Origin: JAJDTT01 sp022827025
Lineage (GTDB): Bacteria > Acidobacteriota > UBA6911 > RPQK01 > JAJDTT01
DNA length: 64,000 nucleotides
Direction: 5' to 3'
Assembly: GCA_965203535.1 (NCBI GenBank)
Contig: OZ241897.1
Coordinates: 1,674,001 to 1,738,000, forward strand
Made by a program: the position numbers and the translations under genes. The notes below the pieces were generated by a model, which was given only the letters and a program-made list of their open reading frames with translations, ran no database searches and had not been told where the DNA came from. Of the stretch, positions 17,429 through 25,920 are shown one piece after another. Position 1 is the first letter of the stretch. Each line of letters starts with the position of its first letter.

Positions 17429-19149
17429 GCGACAAGCGCGCAATCGTCAGCCGAAAAGCAAGTCCCATCAAGGAATTCTTTCGAATCGGCGCGACGTTGC
17501 TCCTTGGACTTTTGGTCGGCAACACCATCCTCTCAGCACAGGCTCCAATCCAGTTCGTCGATCGAAGCCGGGAGTCCGGCCTGAATCGTCCGATTGTCTA
17601 CGGAGGCGTGGAGTCGCAACGCTACATCCTGGAAACGACGGGGACGGGAGCCGCGACCTTCGATTATGACCGGGACGGACGGATCGATATCTTTCTGGTC
17701 AACGGCTCCAGGTTGGACGCCGCCTCCAACAACCCTCCCTCAAACCTGCTGTATCGAAATCTCGGAAATGGCCGTTTTTCAGACGTGACGGCGCCCTCCG
17801 GCCTTGAGCGCTCGGGCTGGGGACAGGCGGTCTGCGTCGGAGACATCGACAACGATGGATGGACCGATCTTGCCGTGACCTACTACGGGGAGATCGTGCT
17901 CTACCGCAATCGAGGGAACGGAACCTTTGAGGACATCTCGCAGCGCTCGCGGACCGGCGGCCAGCGGCGTTGGAACGCCGGCTGCACGTTCCTGGATTAC
18001 GATCGCGACGCCGACCTGGACCTGTTCGTAGCCAACTACGTGGACTACGCAGACGCCACCCGATACGAGCCCGGCTCCGGCGCCAACTGCATGTGGCGGG
18101 GCATCGCGGTCATGTGCGGTCCCCTCGGGCTCAAGCAATCGGCCAATATCATGTTTCGAAATAACGGAGACGGCACTTTCAGCGACGTCTCCCCGGCCAG
18201 CGGCATCACCGCTGCCGAAGGGTTTTATTGCCTCATGCCGATCACGCTCGATTTTGACGAGGACGGCTGGACGGACATTTATGTCGCCTGCGATACCACT
18301 CCCAACATCCTTTACCGGAATAATCAGGATGGCACGTTTGAAGATGTGGGCATGATCTCGGGAGTCGCCCTCAGCGACAACGGAAGAGAGCAGGCCGGCA
18401 TGGGTGTCGCGGCCGCGGACTACGATTTGGATGGACACCTGGATCTGCTGGTGACAAATTTCTCCGACGACACCTCCACCCTTTACCGCAACGACGGAAA
18501 CTCCACTTTCACCGACACGACCTACCTGGCCAAGCTGGGGAAGGACACCCAGTACTTGAGTTGGGGAACGGGTCTGGTCGATTTTGACAACGACGGCTGG
18601 AAAGACGTGTTCATCGCCAGCGGCCACGTTTATCCCGAAGTCGACCGGCACCCTTCCGAAATTACCTATCGGCAACAACGATTGGTCTACCGGAATCAAG
18701 GTGACGGCAGCTTCAGTAACGCCTCCGGCCAAGCCGGAGACGCGATTGCCGCCAAAGCGGCCGGACGAGGAGTCGCATTCGAGGATCTGGATGGTGACGG
18801 GGATTTGGATATCGTCGCAATCAACCTGAATGACACCCCTTCGTTGCTGATCAACGAAAGCGCTTCAGAGAACAGTTGGCTGATCCTGGAACTGGAAGGT
18901 GAAAGCAGCAACCGCAGCGCCATCGGCGCGCGGATTCAAGTGGCGGCCGGAGGACGAATCCAGACCGACGAGGTGCGCAGCGCCTCCAGTTACTACTCAA
19001 GCAACGGCCTGCGTGTCCATTTCGGCCTCGGCAAGGAGAGCCGGGCCGAGTGGATCGAGATCCAGTGGCCCAGCGGCAGCCGGCAAAGGTTTGAAGATGT
19101 CCAAGCGCGCCGAGTCATCTCCGTCCGCGAGGGAACCGGTATCCGGTGA
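17425..19149 (+). CDS. CRTAC1-family protein (FG-GAP repeats plus ASPIC/UnbV)
   Basis: A 574-residue exported protein. The GTG start at 17425 overlaps the preceding TGA and places the hydrophobic segment ATLLLGLLVG near the N-terminus as a signal peptide ending before AQAPIQF. FG-GAP/VCBS calcium-binding loops repeat through residues 50-480 (DYDRDGRIDIF, DIDNDGWTDLA, DYDRDADLDLF, DFDEDGWTDIY, DYDLDGHLDLL, DFDNDGWKDVF, DLDGDGDLDIV), predicting a beta-propeller. The last ~80 residues are the ASPIC/UnbV domain (SSYYSSNGLRVHFGLG, EIQWPSG). It is a more distant relative of the two CRTAC1 proteins at 19201 and 38788. Function is unproven; extracellular binding or adhesion is usual speculation. Confidence 0.85.
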   Translation: MSDKRAIVSRKASPIKEFFRIGATLLLGLLVGNTILSAQAPIQFVDRSRESGLNRPIVYGGVESQRYILETTGTGAATFDYDRDGRIDIFLVNGSRLDAASNNPPSNLLYRNLGNGRFSDVTAPSGLERSGWGQAVCVGDIDNDGWTDLAVTYYGEIVLYRNRGNGTFEDISQRSRTGGQRRWNAGCTFLDYDRDADLDLFVANYVDYADATRYEPGSGANCMWRGIAVMCGPLGLKQSANIMFRNNGDGTFSDVSPASGITAAEGFYCLMPITLDFDEDGWTDIYVACDTTPNILYRNNQDGTFEDVGMISGVALSDNGREQAGMGVAAADYDLDGHLDLLVTNFSDDTSTLYRNDGNSTFTDTTYLAKLGKDTQYLSWGTGLVDFDNDGWKDVFIASGHVYPEVDRHPSEITYRQQRLVYRNQGDGSFSNASGQAGDAIAAKAAGRGVAFEDLDGDGDLDIVAINLNDTPSLLINESASENSWLILELEGESSNRSAIGARIQVAAGGRIQTDEVRSASSYYSSNGLRVHFGLGKESRAEWIEIQWPSGSRQRFEDVQARRVISVREGTGIR

Positions 19150-19200
19150 CGATCTACAGCGAAGCGCCCCAGGAAATCGCGATAGCGGCAGGTTGAGCTG

Positions 19201-20961
19201 CTATGGCTTCCACGGTATTCCGGAACCTTCCTGGAGGGTGACGAGCCGGTTCGCTTTCACCCCTTTCCAGATCTCGCTGTTGCCGCCGGGCCAGTGGACG
19301 ATGACCGCCTCGACCTCCTTGTCCCGGCCCAAGCCGAAGTGCACCCGATGGTCGTTGGCGTTCAAATAGCTGCCGTCGGTATGCGCGCGGCGCCATAGCG
19401 TTCTCTTGCCCTCGCGCTGCACTCCCACCCGGGCTCCCACCCCGTAACGGTTGCTCTGCACCCCCTCCAGTTGAACCTGCAGCCAGTGATGCCGCGACCC
19501 GGTCTCATTCAACAGCAACCGCACCGGTCCGTTGTTGTTGGTCACCAGGATGTCCACGTCACCGTCGTTGTCGATGTCGCCGAAGGCCGCTCCCCGGCTC
19601 ACCTCCGACAGTTGCAGGGCCGCTCCCGCGTCGGCGGTCGTCTCCCGATAGTTCCCTTGCCCGTCGTTGTGGAACAGTTGGTTGATCTGATCGTAAGCGT
19701 AGTCGGCCGGTTCGGCCAGCCGCGTCATTCGCACCGCGCCGTTGGCCATGAACAGATCCAGGTGCCCGTCATTGTCGTAGTCGAACCACCGGGTGCCGAA
19801 ACCGGTGTAATTGTGGACCCGGGTCAATCCGAAACGGCTGGTCTGGTCGGAAAAACCGCCGGAGCCATCGTTCAGATAGAGCGTGTGGGTCTCTTCCGTC
19901 AGATGAGTCATGAAGAGGTCTTCGCTGCCGTCGTTGTTGAAGTCGGCGGCCGTGACCCCCATGCTGGCTTCGGCATGGCCATCGACGTTGAAAGCCGTCC
20001 CTGAAAACAACCCCGCCTCTTCGAAGCTTCCGTTACCCCGGTTGAGCCAGAGCTGATTGGGATTTCTGTCATTGGCGACGTAGATATCCGTCCAGCCGTC
20101 ACCGTTTAAATCGGCACAGATGACTCCCAACCCGGTTCCAAAGGCGGCCCCCAGTCCGGCATCCTCTGTCACGTCGACAAATTGCCGGCCCTTCTCGTTC
20201 CGGAAGAGACGATCCGGGATGGGTCGATAGGCACTGGGATCACAATAATCCCGGAGACCCATCTTGTTGTGGCAGTGGTTATTTCCCTTGACGGTGAAAT
20301 TTCCATAGTTCGTCACGACCAAGTCGAGGTCGCCATCGCGATCGTAATCCAGAAAGGCGGCGCTGGTGGTCCAACGGGAATCTTCGGCTCCCATTGCCGT
20401 CATCAGGGTGAAGGTCGCGTCCCCGTTGTTGCGATACAACAGGTTGGGTCCGTAGTTGGTCAGGTAAAGGTCAAGATCTCCATCATTGTCGTAATCTCCT
20501 ACCGCCACCCCCATCCCGTAGCTGACCGAGTCGACCCCGGCTTCCGCGGTGACCTCCCTGAACTTGAGACCTCCCCCGGGGATCAGCTCGTTTCGATACA
20601 ACCGGTGCCCCGGCCTCCACCCGGGACCAGGAGCAAACCAGGACTGGGAGGGACTCTTGCCCGGTTCCAGCATCGTGCCCTGCACCAGGTAGACGTCCAG
20701 ATCGCCGTCGCCGTCGTAGTCCAACAGGGCGGCTCCCGAGCCCACGATTTCAGGTATGTAAAAATTCCCGCCGGCCCCATTGAAGTGTCTGAAATCCAGC
20801 CCCACCCGGGAGGCCACTTCCGAGAAGAGGGGAGTCGGTGTGGACGGGTCTTGAGCCCCAAGAGATGGCCAGGCAGAGGCTAACCAAAGGAGTGCGGCCA
20901 GCAGCCTGCCCGCAAGCGGTCGGCAAGCGCCCCGGGCGGGAAGGCCCGCCATCTCTCTCAT
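19201..20961 (-). CDS. CRTAC1-family protein, copy 1 of inverted duplicate
   Basis: A 586-residue secreted protein: signal peptide (RLLAALLWLASAWPSLGA), at least seven FG-GAP/VCBS calcium loops (DYDGDGDLDVY, DYDNDGDLDLY, DYDRDGDLDLV, DLNGDGWTDIY, DFNNDGSEDLF, DYDNDGHLDLF, DIDNDGDVDIL) and a C-terminal ASPIC/UnbV domain (THDGS-like SYLNANDHRVHFGLG). Its ATG overlaps the upstream TPR gene's stop (ATGA at 20958-20961). It is nearly identical to the protein at 38788-40545, especially over the C-terminal ~300 residues, where the DNA also matches at most silent sites. A short Cys-rich insert near 235-250 (NHCHNK...RDYCD) differs between the copies. Confidence 0.88.
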   Translation of the reverse strand: MREMAGLPARGACRPLAGRLLAALLWLASAWPSLGAQDPSTPTPLFSEVASRVGLDFRHFNGAGGNFYIPEIVGSGAALLDYDGDGDLDVYLVQGTMLEPGKSPSQSWFAPGPGWRPGHRLYRNELIPGGGLKFREVTAEAGVDSVSYGMGVAVGDYDNDGDLDLYLTNYGPNLLYRNNGDATFTLMTAMGAEDSRWTTSAAFLDYDRDGDLDLVVTNYGNFTVKGNNHCHNKMGLRDYCDPSAYRPIPDRLFRNEKGRQFVDVTEDAGLGAAFGTGLGVICADLNGDGWTDIYVANDRNPNQLWLNRGNGSFEEAGLFSGTAFNVDGHAEASMGVTAADFNNDGSEDLFMTHLTEETHTLYLNDGSGGFSDQTSRFGLTRVHNYTGFGTRWFDYDNDGHLDLFMANGAVRMTRLAEPADYAYDQINQLFHNDGQGNYRETTADAGAALQLSEVSRGAAFGDIDNDGDVDILVTNNNGPVRLLLNETGSRHHWLQVQLEGVQSNRYGVGARVGVQREGKRTLWRRAHTDGSYLNANDHRVHFGLGRDKEVEAVIVHWPGGNSEIWKGVKANRLVTLQEGSGIPWKP

Positions 20962-22367
20962 GGCCGTCTGCCTGCTTGCTGCAACTGCCGCAGGAACTTC
21001 TCCAGGTCAACCGCCAATTCACTCTTCCCCACCGAAAGCGCCGTTTCCCGGGCCCGTGTGGCAGATTCGACGGCTTTGTTCAGGTCACCCAGGCGGGCAT
21101 AGCTGTGGGCCAACAGGTACAGATACACGGGAGTTCTCTCATCCTCTACGGCTACGGTCTTCAGGAAATGGGGGACGGCTTCCGCATCCCGCCCCTGTTT
21201 CTGAAGCAGGAGACCCAACTGAAAATGGGCTGTCCGGTAATCCGGCTGGTTCTCGACCGCCTGCCGAAAATGGTGCTCGGCATCCTTTAGACGCTCCTGC
21301 CGGGCCAGAACCGCCCCCAGAAGGTAGTGGGATTCGGCGTAAAAGGGATCGATTTCCAATGCCTCCCGAAAGGCTTCCTCAGCTTCCCGGTTTCTACCCT
21401 GAAGCCGGCGGAGCAATCCCAGGTTGTGGCGGATTTCGTGAATATTCGGATCCAGCTCGAGAGCCGATTGACAGTGGCGTTCGGCCTGGTCCAACCGTTT
21501 CATCAGCAGTTGGGCCAGGCACAGGTTGGCGTGCGCCCGGGCGTACTTCGGGTCTTCCTTCAGAGCCCGTTGATATTCGACGATGGCCAGTTCGACCCGG
21601 CCCTCCTGCTGAAGCCGGAGGCCCTCCTTGAAGTAATACTCCGCGTGGGACCGTAGAGCGGCCACCGTGTTGAGCAGAGGATCATCCAACTGTGGACTTT
21701 TCCCCCGATTCTGTTGAAAGAGCCGTATGTTTTCTTGAAATTGATCCGGCATTCCGATCTGTCGATAAGCTGTTGCCAAAGCGAAATAGGCCGCGCCATA
21801 ACCCTGGGACAATGTCAAAGCTCTGCGGTAGCTTTGAATTGCGGCTTGCCAATCACCCTTGGAGGACTGGATCCGGCCCATTCCGTAGTGCGCTTGCGAA
21901 CAGTCGGGATGTCGCTTGAGCACTTGCTCGTAGATTGTTTTTGCTTCGTCCTGATTGTGGGTCGCCAGCAGAAGATCGGCCAATCGGACTCGGGCGGGAA
22001 GATAGTCCGGGTCAACCGCGGCCGCCTTGCGCAATATGCTGATCGCCTCGCTGTTCTTCCCCTCGGCTGCGCGCACGACGCCCAGGTAGTATGGCCAACG
22101 AAAAGTCCCTGATTGCAGCAAGTCGCTTCTTTGATAAAAAACTGCTGCCAGATTGAATTGGTCGAAGGCATGGAAGGTCATTGCCAAGCGGCCGTTGGCC
22201 TCCACATCGTTCGGAAATTCCAACACCTTGGCATAGGCTTGCTGCAAACTGGGCTCGAGAACCTCCCTTTGCCGGGGCAAGAGTTCAGGAATGGGGGGAA
22301 GGTCCTGGGCCCGAAGTTCTGAGGAAACCAGGAGAAAAAACACGGCCGGTGCGGCCCAACGGCCCAT
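20958..22367 (-). CDS. TPR protein, partner of CRTAC1 copy 1
   Basis: A 469-residue tetratricopeptide-repeat protein with an N-terminal membrane/signal segment (APAVFFLLVSSELRAQ). At least ten TPR-like helix pairs are visible, for example ALEIDPFYAESHYLLGAVLA. I place the start at ATG 22367 rather than the upstream TTG at 22403, because the TTG lies inside the -35 box and the ATG start gives exactly the length of the paralogue at 37382-38791. The stop overlaps the CRTAC1 start, so the pair is translationally coupled. Likely periplasmic or lumenal scaffold for its CRTAC1 partner; this is inference from pairing. Confidence 0.85.
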   Translation of the reverse strand: MGRWAAPAVFFLLVSSELRAQDLPPIPELLPRQREVLEPSLQQAYAKVLEFPNDVEANGRLAMTFHAFDQFNLAAVFYQRSDLLQSGTFRWPYYLGVVRAAEGKNSEAISILRKAAAVDPDYLPARVRLADLLLATHNQDEAKTIYEQVLKRHPDCSQAHYGMGRIQSSKGDWQAAIQSYRRALTLSQGYGAAYFALATAYRQIGMPDQFQENIRLFQQNRGKSPQLDDPLLNTVAALRSHAEYYFKEGLRLQQEGRVELAIVEYQRALKEDPKYARAHANLCLAQLLMKRLDQAERHCQSALELDPNIHEIRHNLGLLRRLQGRNREAEEAFREALEIDPFYAESHYLLGAVLARQERLKDAEHHFRQAVENQPDYRTAHFQLGLLLQKQGRDAEAVPHFLKTVAVEDERTPVYLYLLAHSYARLGDLNKAVESATRARETALSVGKSELAVDLEKFLRQLQQAGRRP

Positions 22368-22403
22368 TGTCCGAATTGTATTTTGCGCTGAACAGTCGGT
22401 CAA
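22368..22403 (-). promoter_or_regulatory. Predicted leaderless promoter of TPR-CRTAC1 pair 1
   Basis: On the minus strand TTGACC (22403-22398), 17-bp spacer, TACAAT (22380-22375), then 7 bases to the ATG. Transcription would start at or next to the start codon. No Shine-Dalgarno is present. Confidence 0.65.
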
Positions 22404-22479
22404 CCGAGGCCGGAAACAGGCCGAGGATGGCGTGGCCCCGAACCACTGGAATAAGGCAGGCGGGATCTATTTGTGGTCA

Positions 22480-22514
22480 TTCCACCCTCTTCGCACCTCT
22501 GCTAGCATTGGAGC
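22480..22514 (+). promoter_or_regulatory. Predicted leaderless promoter of TPR gene at 22515
   Basis: TTCCAC at 22480-22485, 17-bp spacer, TAGCAT at 22503-22508, then 6 bases to the ATG. It is back-to-back with the promoter at 22368-22403, about 80 bp away. The -35 is weak. Confidence 0.45.
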
Positions 22515-23960
22515 ATGGTGTTGCCTGCCGGGCTGCGCTGGTCATATCTAGTACGAAGTTCTGTCTTTTTTCTCTTCTTCTGTTTCGGATGGTCACAGAC
22601 GCCGTGGCAGAAAACCGTTTCGGAACTCCTTCAAACAGGCAGGTTGCCGGAGGCCCGCGAAATACTTTTGAAGCTGGCTCAAGAGGATCCGGACAACGAA
22701 GATTTACAGGCAATTCTTGGGCAAATCGCCTTCAGTTTGAAAGAGTACGGGGAGGCTGCAAAACGCTTCCAGGAAAGCTCCTCGAAGCTCTCCGCGAACC
22801 CGATTCTGCTTCTCAACTATACCGAGTCGCTACTGCGGACCAAGGCTAACAGGTCCGCCCTTGAAGCAGTGGAACGATTGCCCGAAAACCACTTCATGGC
22901 ACAGTTCGAGGCGGGTCTGATTCTGGCTCGCTTCGGCGAATTCCCGGCCGCCGAAAGGCATTTCAGGCTGGCCCGAGCCGGGCATCCGGACCCGCTGTCA
23001 GTCGCTTACAACCTGGCCCTGGCGCAATACCGCCTCAGGAAGTTCGAAGAGTGCGCGGCGACGCTCGAGGAAATGCGCCGCGGCTGGACCATTTCCAATA
23101 GTTCAGATCCTCCGGATCATTCCTCGGCCCAGAAACGGGAACGAATGCTCGACTTGTTGTTGCTGGCAAAAAAGGAGGCGCCGGTCGACGTTCTGCGGCA
23201 GGCGATTGACCGCGATCCTGGAAATGCAATCAACTACCTGGCCGCTGCCGAGCGCCTGGTCGAGGGAGACAAGCTGTTGCAGGCGGTTGGATTGGTGGAG
23301 CGGGGTCTGGAACAACTCCCGCAGTCTTACAGTCTGCGTTTCAAACATGCCCATTTGCGATATTTCCTGGCTCAATACGGGATGGCCGAAGCGGAGTACC
23401 GAAAGGCTGCCGAGCTACGGCCGGACCTTGACATGCCGCGAGTGGGTCTGGCTCTGGTGCTGATGGAAACCCGGCAGCTTGACGAGGCATCTACCGTCTT
23501 GCAAGAGGTGCTGCGACGAACCCCTCTCAGTTTTTATGGGCATTACCTTCTGGGAGAGCTGGCTATCTTGAGCGGGGCTGCGCCCGGAAGCCGGATCGAG
23601 TCGAAAGCCGTGGAGCACCTGAAACAGGCCACTGCGTTGCAACCGGATTTCTTTTTTTGGGAGGGATCGTCTCCCGTGGCCCTTGCACACACCAGCCTGG
23701 GGAAGCTGTATTTGAAAAGAAGCGATCCCGCCTCGGCCGTCCGGGAGTTGGAAAAAGCGGTTCAACTGGATCCGGAAGCGACTCCGGCCTTCTATCAGCT
23801 CTCGATCGCATATCGAAAGTTGGGCAATAGGGAAAAAGAACGCCAGACGTTGGCCCAGGTCCGCCGCCTCAACCAACAAAGGCGACAACTGGGCGCCAGG
23901 GAACTGTCGAGTCGAGCGCTTCGGAAAACCCGCCTGGGAATCGGCCGTCCCCCTGGTTAG
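22515..23960 (+). CDS. TPR protein
   Basis: A 481-residue TPR protein with a short N-terminal hydrophobic segment (RSSVFFLFFCFGW) as signal or anchor. Clear repeats include ILGQIAFSLKEYGEAAKRF near 70, RHFRLA near 155 and a conserved C-terminal pair, SLGKLYLKRSDPASAVRELE then FYQLSIAYRKLGNREKE. It is paralogous along its length to the protein at 29543-30922. It is divergently transcribed from the TPR-CRTAC1 pair 147 bp away and followed by a family A repeat. Probably an exported scaffold; no catalytic domain is seen. Confidence 0.83.
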   Translation: MVLPAGLRWSYLVRSSVFFLFFCFGWSQTPWQKTVSELLQTGRLPEAREILLKLAQEDPDNEDLQAILGQIAFSLKEYGEAAKRFQESSSKLSANPILLLNYTESLLRTKANRSALEAVERLPENHFMAQFEAGLILARFGEFPAAERHFRLARAGHPDPLSVAYNLALAQYRLRKFEECAATLEEMRRGWTISNSSDPPDHSSAQKRERMLDLLLLAKKEAPVDVLRQAIDRDPGNAINYLAAAERLVEGDKLLQAVGLVERGLEQLPQSYSLRFKHAHLRYFLAQYGMAEAEYRKAAELRPDLDMPRVGLALVLMETRQLDEASTVLQEVLRRTPLSFYGHYLLGELAILSGAAPGSRIESKAVEHLKQATALQPDFFFWEGSSPVALAHTSLGKLYLKRSDPASAVRELEKAVQLDPEATPAFYQLSIAYRKLGNREKERQTLAQVRRLNQQRRQLGARELSSRALRKTRLGIGRPPG

Positions 23961-24066
23961 AGCTATTTCGGAAGCTACCCCACCGGCCCGGTCCGGCGGA
24001 CGGGAGCGGCGGTTTCCTAACCGCCGAACTCCGGTGTGACAAATCGGCGACGAAGACTGGGCGATT
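23961..24066. other. Short intergenic hairpins
   Basis: No gene. It includes a degenerate CCCCACCGGCCCGGTCCGGC piece of family A at about 23979 and a hairpin GGCGGTTTCCTAACCGCC near 24008-24025. Confidence 0.5.
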
Positions 24067-24268
24067 AGGAGCTCCCCCACCGGGCCCGGTCCGGCGAAAT
24101 CCTGCGTGAAAAGGAGTGGGGGTTTTCCTACCCCCACTCCCACGGGGGGACTGAAAGTCCCCCCTCCTATCCGACCAACTCCGGCCCCACCGGAGCCCGG
24201 CGAAAGCAACCGCGGCGAAGAGGGGGACAAGAATGTCCCCCCTCCGTGTTCCCCATGTTTTTCTCAGA
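24067..24268 (+). repeat. Family A hairpin repeat, solo copy
   Basis: A complete unit with the same three hairpins as the array at 13595-14747, plus a ~9-base insertion (CCGACCAAC) after the second hairpin. The same insertion is recognisable in the IS-split copy at 3316-3430, so these two belong to one subfamily. It ends with CATGTTTTTCTCAGAAGC. Confidence 0.88.
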
Positions 24269-24458
24269 AGCGGCGGTTTCCAGCCGCCGACCAGGGGGGT
24301 AGGGGGGACGATAGTCCCTGTACGCTTCCGCCGCATTGCTTGGCAATAGGGAAGACAGGGCGACTAGAAATCGCCCTTCCCGTCGGGCGATAAGGATATC
24401 GCCCCTCCTGCGGAGGAAGACGGGGCGGCTGGAAACCGCCTCCTTGCCGCGAACTGTC
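24269..24458. repeat. Cluster of short GC palindromes
   Basis: A run of distinct hairpins: GGCGGTTTCCAGCCGCC, GGGGGACGATAGTCCC, GGGCGACTAGAAATCGCCC, GGGCGATAAGGATATCGCCC and GGCGGCTGGAAACCGCC. No coding potential. The block sits between convergent genes and may act as a two-way terminator. Confidence 0.6.
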
Positions 24459-25781
24459 TTATTGCTGGAACTGCTTCAAAAGACGTTCAGCTACGGTCCG
24501 ATAGACAGCGACGTTGTGATCCCGCATCCGCGGAGCCTCAAAACCGCCGGCCGTCTCCATTGGCGTTCCCAGATCCCGCTGTACCGGCATATGACAGTCG
24601 ATACAGTTCCCTTCGATGGCATCCCCCAAGGCTGCCGCCATCCCACAGGCGTGGGGCTGATGGCAGGTCATGCAACGCCGGGAAAAAGTTTGCAGGTTCC
24701 CCCGTTCCAGGTGGTGCGGATCATGGCAACTCATGCAGGTCAGTGACCCGCTCTGTTGAAAACATCGGGAGCGGCGAAGACGTTCGGGTTGATTGGTGGT
24801 GTGCACGCCTCCGCTGTTTCTGGCCCGAAGGCTCTCCACGGCAATGAACGCCTCGGGTCCCTGGCCAGCTTCGAAGGAAAAGGGACCTTCGCGTGGGACC
24901 AGGTGACCCGAGTGGCACTGGGCGCAGAGCGTCATCCGGAGTTCCCGGTCGAGTCGTGCGGGATGGACGATATCGGCGGTTGCGCCGGAGCCGGATCCTG
25001 CCGACCGGTTTTTCGAATGAAGACCTCCCGGACCATGACATCGTTCGCAGGTGACTCCCAGCAAGTAATTCTCCCGGCTATAGGCATTGCTCAGATAGGG
25101 CCGCATGGGGTCTTCTTCGCTCACGACCTCAAAGTAGGTGGCATGGCATTCCAGGCATCGAGGAATAACCGGGCGATCGAAGTACGCCTTCCCGTCCGGA
25201 TAGCCGGGGCTGTTGATCCAACGCTTCGCCTCCGTGAAATAGGACACCGGCAACTGAAAGAGTTTGCTGCCTCGCCAGTAGAGATACGTCTGGCCAATTT
25301 TCCCCGATCCGACGACGATGTCCATGCGCTCGGTCCGCGAGACGATTCGACCATTTTCCCGGGACCAGGCGGTCTGAAAGAAGCCGTTCTCCAAGGCGCG
25401 CATCTCGAACCAGAGATCGGGATTGCGGGTGTGAAGCAAATTGTGACCGGGCGCAAAGCTTCCGGGCATGGAATTCGCTCGAGGAAGCTGGGAGGTGAGG
25501 TAGTGGGAGGTTTGGCGAAAGCTTTCGAAGACTTCTTGATGACATTTCCGGCAGGTCGAGGCGCCGACATAAGGAGAGCGGTTGTTGCCGGAAGGCGCCG
25601 ACACGGAAGAGGCCGGTTGTTCCGGAGGAAGCAGCGGTGGGCCGGCAACCGGATGAACGAAGAGGAGCGAGATTAGAATCCGGATCAAAGAGCCGGCGCG
25701 GGGACAACCCGACTTATCCCCAACTCTCCAAAAACGGGAAAGATGAACTGGTTTCCAACGGCGCTGGTTAAGAGTCACCAA
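24459..25781 (-). CDS. Seven-haem c-type cytochrome
   Basis: About 440 residues with seven CXXCH haem sites: CRKCH (Cys77), CLECH, CERCH, CAQCH, CMSCH, CMTCH and CIDCH. A hydrophobic stretch at residues 32-47 (LIRILISLLFVHPVAG) suggests Sec export to the periplasm. The start is uncertain: TTG 25781, GTG 25778 or an internal TTG near residue 32 could serve. The spacing of haems and phrases such as YVGASTCRKCH, CERCHGPG and MSCHDPH match the cytochrome part of the larger protein at 33192-35537, so the two are paralogues. It lies 139 bp downstream of the TonB receptor on the same strand. Redox partner and substrate unknown. Confidence 0.85.
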   Translation of the reverse strand: MVTLNQRRWKPVHLSRFWRVGDKSGCPRAGSLIRILISLLFVHPVAGPPLLPPEQPASSVSAPSGNNRSPYVGASTCRKCHQEVFESFRQTSHYLTSQLPRANSMPGSFAPGHNLLHTRNPDLWFEMRALENGFFQTAWSRENGRIVSRTERMDIVVGSGKIGQTYLYWRGSKLFQLPVSYFTEAKRWINSPGYPDGKAYFDRPVIPRCLECHATYFEVVSEEDPMRPYLSNAYSRENYLLGVTCERCHGPGGLHSKNRSAGSGSGATADIVHPARLDRELRMTLCAQCHSGHLVPREGPFSFEAGQGPEAFIAVESLRARNSGGVHTTNQPERLRRSRCFQQSGSLTCMSCHDPHHLERGNLQTFSRRCMTCHQPHACGMAAALGDAIEGNCIDCHMPVQRDLGTPMETAGGFEAPRMRDHNVAVYRTVAERLLKQFQQ

Positions 25782-25920
25782 GGTACGCCTGTCGGACGAT
25801 CCGGTCGGGGACCGCTACAAGAAGTCCAAGTCGGGTCTGGGACGGTCAATTCGAGAGGGACCTGCCCAGTCCCGCCACCTTTGTATTTGCAAGCGGCGAG
25901 ACTGAGCAGATGGTTGCTGG

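Noticed and set aside
20958..22403. Start of the TPR gene at the TTG at 22403.
   Set aside because: That codon lies in a good -35 box; the ATG at 22367 follows a -10 by 7 bases and gives the same length as the paralogue.
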